From: an uncultured Collinsella sp.
GTDB taxonomy: Bacteria > Actinomycetota > Coriobacteriia > Coriobacteriales > Coriobacteriaceae
Reading direction: 5' to 3'
Assembly: GCA_900550595.1 (NCBI GenBank)
Contig: URTB01000080.1
Span: 1-6,425 of the forward strand
Length of the DNA: 6,425 nt
The notes under the pieces are model-generated. The model searched no databases. It was not told the origin of the DNA and was given only the letters and a program-made list of their open reading frames with translations. Positions 1 through 3,876 of the stretch are shown here, one piece after another; positions within the stretch are counted from its first letter, which is position 1; every line of letters starts with the position of its first letter. Both the position numbers and the translations under genes were made by a program.

Positions 1-22
1 GTGCAGTGGAAGGTGTGGGCAT
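1..22 (-). CDS. Possible 5' end of the next gene, truncated by window edge
   Basis: A candidate ATG at 20-22 on the minus strand is preceded by GGAG (28-31) with a 5-nt gap. It would encode a protein beginning MPTPSTA and running off the left edge. Other minus-strand ATGs lie nearby (for example at 39-41, reading MGDWSVYAHTFHC) but lack a good ribosome binding site. The location downstream of pyrC would suit another pyrimidine gene or an unrelated unit. Only seven codons are visible, so no function can be assigned and the gene itself is tentative. Confidence 0.25.
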
Positions 23-55
23 AGACGCTCCAATCCCCCATGCGGTTGCATGGTC

Positions 56-94
56 AAAACGAACAGAAAGCGCGGCACCGCAAGGGCGCCGCGC
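56..94 (-). terminator. Rho-independent terminator after pyrC
   Basis: Read on the minus strand, a 10-bp G+C-rich stem has arms 94-85 and 79-70, one G-U pair and a 5-nt loop at 84-80. It is followed by an interrupted T-rich tract (69 down to 56, TTTCTGTTCGTTTT). It lies about 20 nt past the pyrC stop codon and is a good candidate for the end of the pyrRBC transcript. The T tract is imperfect, so some read-through to the left is possible. Confidence 0.65.
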
Positions 95-114
95 ACATAA
101 GCGATAAGGTAATG

Positions 115-1404
115 CTAGCAGATGCAGCCGTCGGCGAGCGTCTGCTTGCCGCCGACAAACACATCGGTGGCACGACCGGTGAGCGTGCGGCCGGCGAAAC
201 CGGAGTTCTCGGCGCGCGACTCGTAACCGTCCTCGCCGACCGTCCAGGTGGCGGACGCGTCGAACACGGTCAGATCGGCAACGGAGCCCGCCTTGACCTG
301 AACCTGGTCGAGGCCTAGGATCTCACGCGGCTTGATGGCCATGAGCTCGACCATGCGGCCCACGCTCATCTTGCCCGTGTTGACCAGCTCGGTGAGCACG
401 AGCGACAGCGAGGTCTCGAGGCCAATCATGCCAAAGGGTGCGAGCTCGAACTCGCGGGCCTTCTCCCACGGAGTGTGCGGAGCGTGATCGGTGACGATAA
501 CGTCGACGGTACCGTCGATGACACCCTGACGGATGGCCTCGGCGTCCTCGTCGGTGCGCAGCGGCGGATTGACCTTGAGCGAGGTGTTGTAGGTATCGTC
601 CAGGTCGTTCTCGGTCAGGAACATGTGGTGCGGGGTAGCCTCGCAGGTAACCCGAACGCCAGCGGCCTTACCGGCGCGCACGATTTCCAGGCCATGGGCG
701 GTGGAGATGTGCTGGATGTGCAGCTTGGCACCGGTCAGCTTAGCGATCTCGATGTCGCGAGCGATCTGGAGCTCCTCGCCGGCAGCCGGCCAGCCCTCGA
801 GGGCCAGACGGGTCGAAACCTTGCCCTCGTTGATCTGGCCGTGGCCGACCAGGTCCTCGTCCTGGCAGTGGCTCATAAAGACCTTGCCGAACATCTTGCC
901 GTAGTCCATGCAGCGACGGAGCATGCCCGCGCCCTGTACGCCGCGACCGTCGTCGGTAAAGGCGACGGCGCCGTGGGCGACCATATCGCCCATCTCGGAC
1001 ATAGCCTCGCCCTTAAGGCCGCGGGTCATGGCGCCCGACGGATAGACGCGGCAGTGACCGACCTCGGCAGCGCGGGACTTGACGAACTCCACGACGGTGC
1101 CGTTATCGGTGACGGGATCGGTGTTGGGCATGGCGCACACGCCGGTGAAGCCGCCCTTGGCAGCTGCGCGGGTACCGCTCTCGATGTCCTCTTTGACCTC
1201 ATAGCCGGGCTCGCGAAGGTGAACGTGCATATCCACCAGGCCAGGGACGAGGTACTTGCCGGAAAGGTCGCGGACCTCGGCTCCCTCGACGGCGAGATTC
1301 TCGCCGACCTCGGCGATCTTGTCGCCGTCAATCAGGACGTCAACGACACCGTCAAGCTCGACGGACGGGTCGACGACGTGGGCATTCTTAAGAAGCAAGG
1401 CCAT
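115..1404 (-). CDS. pyrC: Dihydroorotase (class I, zinc amidohydrolase)
   Basis: Cytoplasmic enzyme that reversibly cyclises N-carbamoyl-L-aspartate to dihydroorotate, the third step of UMP synthesis. The product is 429 aa, usual for the bacterial class I family. Visible active-site features are the metal pair H60-x-H62 in DMHVHLREPG, the substrate-binding R64 and MPNT (92-95), the metal-bridging acidic segment TDDGRG (150-155), H179 in MSHCQDED, H232 in IQHIS, and the catalytic Asp D306 in TDHAPH. The ATG at 1402-1404 is chosen because GGAGGT (1417-1412) sits 7 nt upstream and the protein then begins MALLLKNAHVVDP, typical of the family. An in-frame extension to 1560 exists but lies over pyrB and has no family likeness. 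The first 17 nt overlap the end of pyrB, suggesting translational coupling. Start, length and motifs are all consistent with a working enzyme. Confidence 0.96.
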   Translation of the reverse strand: MALLLKNAHVVDPSVELDGVVDVLIDGDKIAEVGENLAVEGAEVRDLSGKYLVPGLVDMHVHLREPGYEVKEDIESGTRAAAKGGFTGVCAMPNTDPVTDNGTVVEFVKSRAAEVGHCRVYPSGAMTRGLKGEAMSEMGDMVAHGAVAFTDDGRGVQGAGMLRRCMDYGKMFGKVFMSHCQDEDLVGHGQINEGKVSTRLALEGWPAAGEELQIARDIEIAKLTGAKLHIQHISTAHGLEIVRAGKAAGVRVTCEATPHHMFLTENDLDDTYNTSLKVNPPLRTDEDAEAIRQGVIDGTVDVIVTDHAPHTPWEKAREFELAPFGMIGLETSLSLVLTELVNTGKMSVGRMVELMAIKPREILGLDQVQVKAGSVADLTVFDASATWTVGEDGYESRAENSGFAGRTLTGRATDVFVGGKQTLADGCIC

Positions 1405-2332
1405 TATCGGCACCTCCAAGCAGCAGATACAGGATAGCCATACGCACGCAGATACCGGCGTAGACCTGCTCCAGGATGACGGAGCGTTGCGGGTGGTCGG
1501 CCATATAGGAGTCGAACTCAACGCCGCGGTTGATGGGGCCCGGGTGGCAGATGATCGCATCGGGCTTCATGAGCTTCTCGCGGTCCTTGGTCAGGCCGAA
1601 GAGCTTGTGGTACTCGCGAATGGTCGGGAACGGGGCACCCTCGAGGCGCTCCTGCTGCACGCGCAGCATGTAGACGACGTCCAGCTCGGGCAGGACGGAA
1701 TCGAGGTCGCTCGTCACGTGGTCGCAGCCCAGGACCTCGGGCGCCGGCGGCAGCAGCGTGCCGGGGGCGACGGCGTAGGTCTCGCAGCCCATGATCTTAA
1801 GGGCGGGGATCAGCGAACCGCAAACGCGGGAGTGCGCGATATCGCCGACGACAGCGACCTTCAGACCGTGGAAGTCACCCTTGTGCTCCCAGATGGTGTA
1901 CAGGTCGAGCAGGGCCTGCGTGGGATGGTTGTGCTTGCCGTCACCGGCGCAGATGACGCTCGCGGGCGAGTTCTGCGTGACGATGTAGGGCGCGCCGGCG
2001 TGCTTATCACGCACGACGATGCAGTCGATCTTATAGGCGTTGAGGGTCTCGACGGTGTCGACGAGGCTCTCGCCCTTGACCGTGGAGGTCGAGGAGCCAC
2101 CAAAGTTAAGGCTGTCGGCCGAAAGACGCTTCTCGGCGAGCTCGAAGGAGCTGCGGGTGCGCGTCGAGGGCTCGTTGAACATGTTGACGATGGTCTTGCC
2201 CTTGAGCGTGGGGACCTTCTTGATGGCACGCTCATTGACCTCGGAGAACGCCTTGGCGGTCTCGAGGATGAGCTTGATGTCCTCTTCGGAGTACTCGGTA
2301 ATGTCGATCAGGTGCTTATGGTTGAACGCCAC
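1388..2332 (-). CDS. pyrB: Aspartate carbamoyltransferase catalytic subunit
   Basis: Condenses carbamoyl phosphate with L-aspartate to form N-carbamoyl-aspartate, the committed step of pyrimidine synthesis. With the start chosen here it is 314 aa, normal for the catalytic chain. The carbamoyl-phosphate site is seen as STRTR (56-60), followed by the loop residue K86 in STVKGES, the HPTQALLDLYT motif (136-146), the domain-2 VVGDIAHSR segment, MLRVQQER, and HPGPINRG (263-270). No pyrI regulatory subunit lies beside it, as in Bacillus-type operons whose control is through PyrR. The start is a GTG in either reading. A GTG at 2342-2344 would be overlapped by the Shine-Dalgarno itself (GGGAGGTGA, 2349-2341), so the in-frame GTG at 2330-2332, 8 nt beyond it, is preferred; the other choice adds four residues. 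The gene follows the pyrR stop by 4 nt and overlaps pyrC by 17 nt. Confidence 0.95.
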   Translation of the reverse strand: MAFNHKHLIDITEYSEEDIKLILETAKAFSEVNERAIKKVPTLKGKTIVNMFNEPSTRTRSSFELAEKRLSADSLNFGGSSTSTVKGESLVDTVETLNAYKIDCIVVRDKHAGAPYIVTQNSPASVICAGDGKHNHPTQALLDLYTIWEHKGDFHGLKVAVVGDIAHSRVCGSLIPALKIMGCETYAVAPGTLLPPAPEVLGCDHVTSDLDSVLPELDVVYMLRVQQERLEGAPFPTIREYHKLFGLTKDREKLMKPDAIICHPGPINRGVEFDSYMADHPQRSVILEQVYAGICVRMAILYLLLGGADNGLAS

Positions 2333-2336
2333 GGTA

Positions 2337-2933
<597 letters not shown>

Positions 2934-2942
2934 TCACATGTC

Positions 2943-2962
2943 TTGACTGCTGACACAGTCAA
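2943..2962 (-). promoter_or_regulatory. Perfect hairpin just upstream of the pyrR ribosome binding site
   Basis: On the minus strand, TTGACTG (2962-2956) and CAGTCAA (2949-2943) form a perfect 7-bp stem around a 6-nt loop (2955-2950). It sits between the T-run of the leader terminator and the pyrR Shine-Dalgarno (around 2925-2930). It has no U-tail on this strand. It could set the 5' end of processed mRNA or act as a translational element; its role is unknown. Confidence 0.45.
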
Positions 2963-3004
2963 AAAAATAGATGCCCGACCGCTTAAAACGGACCAGACAC
3001 CCAC
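2961..3004 (-). terminator. Leader (attenuator) terminator of the pyr operon
   Basis: In the minus-strand RNA, the arm 3004-2991 pairs with 2980-2967 over 14 consecutive pairs (7 Watson-Crick, 7 G-U) around a 10-nt loop (2990-2981). It runs straight into a run of U (2967-2961). The many G-U pairs make it moderate in strength, as suits a conditional terminator. Its 5' arm is also the 3' arm of the antiterminator at 2996-3049, so the two cannot coexist. It lies about 40 nt upstream of pyrR. Confidence 0.65.
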
Positions 3005-3049
3005 AGGAAGGGCTGCTCTTTGGCAGCTATGTAATTCCATGTGGGTATC
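2996..3049 (-). promoter_or_regulatory. Predicted antiterminator hairpin in the pyr leader
   Basis: On the minus strand, GATACCCACA (3049-3040) pairs with TGTGGGTGTC (3005-2996) over 10 bp. After a bulged base, GGAA (3038-3035) pairs with TTCC (3009-3006). A tip hairpin GCTGC/GCAGC (3027-3023 with 3016-3012) closes a six-base loop CAAAGA. This long stem captures most of the 5' arm of the leader terminator and would allow read-through into pyrR. Its own 5' arm overlaps the PyrR-loop-like hairpin at 3037-3066. Confidence 0.6.
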
Positions 3050-3066
3050 TCGTACCCCTTTAATGG
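3037..3066 (-). promoter_or_regulatory. Candidate PyrR-binding loop (anti-antiterminator)
   Basis: On the minus strand, a lower stem CCAT/ATGG (3066-3063 with 3040-3037) is followed by a 5' purine-rich internal bulge TAAAG (3062-3058) and a short 3' bulge AC (3042-3041). The upper stem is GGGTA/TACCC (3057-3053 with 3047-3043), closed by a loop CGAGA. A lower stem, purine-rich 5' bulge, upper stem and GA-rich terminal loop are the recognised layout of PyrR binding loops. The primary sequence is not a close match to the Bacillus consensus. It excludes the antiterminator at 2996-3049, giving the expected logic: PyrR bound leads to termination. Confidence 0.5.
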
Positions 3067-3076
3067 TCAAGGGATA
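3053..3076 (-). promoter_or_regulatory. Upstream hairpin competing with the PyrR-loop candidate
   Basis: On the minus strand, TATCCCTT (3076-3069) pairs with AAGGGGTA (3060-3053) over 8 bp with one G-U pair and an 8-nt loop. It uses the same GGGGTA as the hairpin at 3037-3066, so it would oppose that structure. It only exists in transcripts starting upstream of about 3077, that is, from the 3153-3181 promoter but not from the weaker 3076-3104 one. Confidence 0.4.
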
Positions 3077-3104
3077 GTGTAGCCAACCTCGAGCTTAATT
3101 GCGA
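3076..3104 (-). promoter_or_regulatory. Weak alternative pyr promoter
   Basis: On the minus strand, a -10-like TACACT (3081-3076, 4 of 6) lies 17 nt after TCGCAA (3104-3099, 3 of 6). Initiation near 3069 would give a leader of about 148 nt beginning just before the PyrR-loop candidate. The match is poor at -35, so this is offered only as an alternative to the promoter at 3153-3181. Confidence 0.3.
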
Positions 3105-3152
3105 GCATAAATACAGAGCAATCCGTAAACGGAGCCCAATGCTCAATAAACC

Positions 3153-3181
3153 TATATATATTTGTGGGACGAGCTTGAAAA
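3153..3181 (-). promoter_or_regulatory. Candidate promoter of the pyrRBC operon
   Basis: On the minus strand, TTTTCA (3181-3176, 4 of 6) and TATATA (3158-3153, 4 of 6) are separated by 17 nt. Initiation near 3146 would give a leader of about 225 nt that starts with a hairpin (GAGCA 3144-3140 with TGCTC 3120-3116, and inner TCCG/CGGA). Its -35 overlaps that of a plus-strand promoter at 3175-3203. Confidence 0.45.
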
Positions 3182-3203
3182 CGTACGCACGAGCTGGCAT
3201 AAT
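3175..3203 (+). promoter_or_regulatory. Strong sigma-70-type promoter facing rpmB
   Basis: TTGAAA (3175-3180, 5 of 6) and CATAAT (3198-3203, 5 of 6) are spaced by 17 nt, with an extended -10 TG at 3195-3196. Initiation near 3210 would give a leader of about 160 nt to rpmB. It is the best-scoring promoter by eye in the window. No gene other than rpmB follows it, so it is probably an upstream rpmB promoter, unless it makes a small RNA. Confidence 0.55.
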
Positions 3204-3289
3204 CCCCTCTGCTACACGCAAATCGGATCTACGTCCAGGGCCGTGGCGTGAGCACTATCGCCAAAAGAGAAATATCTCTGTGTAGATTA

Positions 3290-3318
3290 CGCACAGGGAG
3301 CTGCTTCTGTGCTATAGT
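3290..3318 (+). promoter_or_regulatory. Proximal rpmB promoter with dyad in the spacer
   Basis: An extended -10 (TG at 3310-3311, TATAGT at 3313-3318, 5 of 6) has a weak -35 CGCACA (3290-3295) at 17 nt. The spacer is filled by an inverted repeat: GCACAG (3291-3296) with CTGTGC (3307-3312), and inner AGC/GCT. A regulator bound there would contact both promoter elements, so the dyad is a possible operator. Initiation near 3325 gives a leader of about 50 nt. Confidence 0.5.
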
Positions 3319-3372
3319 TCAGGCTTGTTTGTTAACGCGACATGTTCGTTTGTCGCCCAAGGAGGGTCAGTT

Positions 3373-3561
3373 ATGTCCAAAGTTTGCGAAGTTTGCGGTA
3401 AGCACCCCGTTGCCGGTCGCTCCATCAGCCACTCTCACCGCGTCACCAACCGTAAGTTCCGCCCCAACATCCAGCGCGTCTACGTCGTCGTCGATGGTCA
3501 CCGTCGCAAGATGAACGTTTGCTCCACCTGCCTCAAGTCCGGCAAGGTTGCGCGCTCCTAA
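3373..3561 (+). CDS. rpmB: Large ribosomal subunit protein bL28 (zinc-binding form)
   Basis: Component of the 50S ribosomal subunit. The 62-aa product is small, basic and matches L28 throughout: MSKVCEVCGKHP, then the GRSISHSHRVTNRKFRPN segment (15-32), and the C-terminal CSTCLKSGKV. Two cysteine pairs, C5-x2-C8 and C50-x2-C53, form a zinc ribbon, marking the C+ version of this protein; many bacteria also keep a cysteine-free paralog for zinc limitation, not seen here. The ATG at 3373-3375 follows AAGGAGGG (3359-3366) by 6 nt. An in-frame ATG at 3325 would add residues with no L28 likeness and no ribosome binding site. The gene stands alone, with two candidate promoters upstream and a strong terminator downstream. 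Confidence 0.97.
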   Translation: MSKVCEVCGKHPVAGRSISHSHRVTNRKFRPNIQRVYVVVDGHRRKMNVCSTCLKSGKVARS

Positions 3562-3630
3562 ATAAGGTCTTACCAACAAGTACCTCGGACTCTCCGGGTC
3601 AAAGACCTCGCGTTCACATAGAACTTACCA

Positions 3631-3662
3631 AAGGCGCCCTCCCCTACGGAGGGCGCCTTTTT
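3631..3662 (+). terminator. Rho-independent terminator after rpmB
   Basis: A perfect 12-bp stem (3631-3642 with 3648-3659), mostly G-C, has a 5-nt loop CCTAC and ends in a run of five T (3658-3662). It is about 70 nt beyond the rpmB stop and should end that transcript efficiently. The A's at the outer 5' side give it a short U-tail on the minus strand too, but no minus-strand gene ends here. Confidence 0.93.
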
Positions 3663-3665
3663 GCA

Positions 3666-3723
3666 CTCATTGGGGACAGACTTACATGAGTGAAAGCACT
3701 CATGTAAGTCTGTCCCCAATGAG
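3666..3723. repeat. Perfect 27-bp inverted repeat, REP/MITE-like, with GGGGACAG motif
   Basis: The arms 3666-3692 and 3697-3723 are exact reverse complements over 27 nt, separated by only AAAG (3693-3696). The arm contains TTGGGGACAGACTTACATG. It has no T-run and lies only 3 nt after the rpmB terminator, so it is not needed for termination. GGGGACAG-type palindromes recur between genes in many bacteria and are associated with REP elements mobilised by REP-associated tyrosine transposases. Copy number in this genome cannot be seen here. No transposase gene or clear target duplication is visible. Confidence 0.75.
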
Positions 3724-3753
3724 CGGGGCGATGCGCAGGGCAGATAGATTTAG

Positions 3754-3789
3754 TTGAAACGGTTCATTTGATTGAAGCGTTTTAGTTTG
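3754..3789. promoter_or_regulatory. Paired imperfect repeats upstream of adhE, possible redox operator
   Basis: Two related blocks start with TTGAA at 3754 and 3772, 18 nt apart: TTGAAACGGTTCATTTG and TTGAAGCGTTTTAGTTTG. The first contains TGAA-N4-TTCA (3755-3766), identical to the centre of the Rex operator consensus TTGTGAA-N4-TTCACAA. The outer Rex bases are missing. Rex represses adhE in many fermentative Gram-positive bacteria when NADH/NAD is low. The blocks lie about 45-75 nt upstream of the -10, so either activation or repression is possible. Confidence 0.35.
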
Positions 3790-3807
3790 TCTTTTACGGG
3801 AATCTGC

Positions 3808-3836
3808 CCGTTCACCGAATTATTTCTTGCTATCAT
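3808..3836 (+). promoter_or_regulatory. Candidate adhE promoter (extended -10)
   Basis: TATCAT (3831-3836, 5 of 6) is preceded by an extended -10 TG (3828-3829). The region 17 nt upstream (CCGTTC, 3808-3813) is a poor -35, as is common for extended -10 promoters and for genes that need an activator. Initiation near 3843 leaves a short leader of about 33 nt before the ATG. A small ACGGG/CCCGT hairpin (3796-3800 with 3807-3811) overlaps the -35 region. Confidence 0.5.
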
Positions 3837-3876
3837 GCATCTTGTAGGGTAAATCTCCGATCGCAAGGAGACACAA

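Noticed and set aside
1..102. Plus-strand reading frame at the left edge (AVEGVGIDAPIPHAV... ending at a TAA near 102)
   Set aside because: It runs through the G+C-rich terminator hairpin and has no recognisable motif; too short to support as the end of a convergent gene.
1405..1560. N-terminal extension of pyrC by 52 codons
   Set aside because: It overlaps conserved pyrB sequence, its translation is serine/threonine/arginine-rich shadow sequence, and a good Shine-Dalgarno directly precedes the internal ATG at 1404.
3325..3372. Longer rpmB start at ATG 3325
   Set aside because: The added residues do not resemble L28, no Shine-Dalgarno precedes it, it falls at the predicted transcription start, and the ATG at 3373 has an excellent site.
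3248..3514. Plus-strand open frame starting with GTG at 3248
   Set aside because: It crosses the rpmB promoter and overlaps rpmB out of frame; there is no clear ribosome binding site and its C-terminal part is alanine/serine/proline/threonine-rich shadow sequence.
3565..3608. AAGGTCTT ... AAAGACCT inverted repeat between rpmB and its terminator
   Set aside because: Seven to eight base pairs separated by about 30 nt is within chance expectation, and a much stronger terminator follows.
3738..3809. GGGCAGAT ... ATCTGCCC inverted repeat flanking the adhE upstream blocks
   Set aside because: The 8-bp arms are 56 nt apart with no supporting structure; noted only as a possible looping or coincidental feature.
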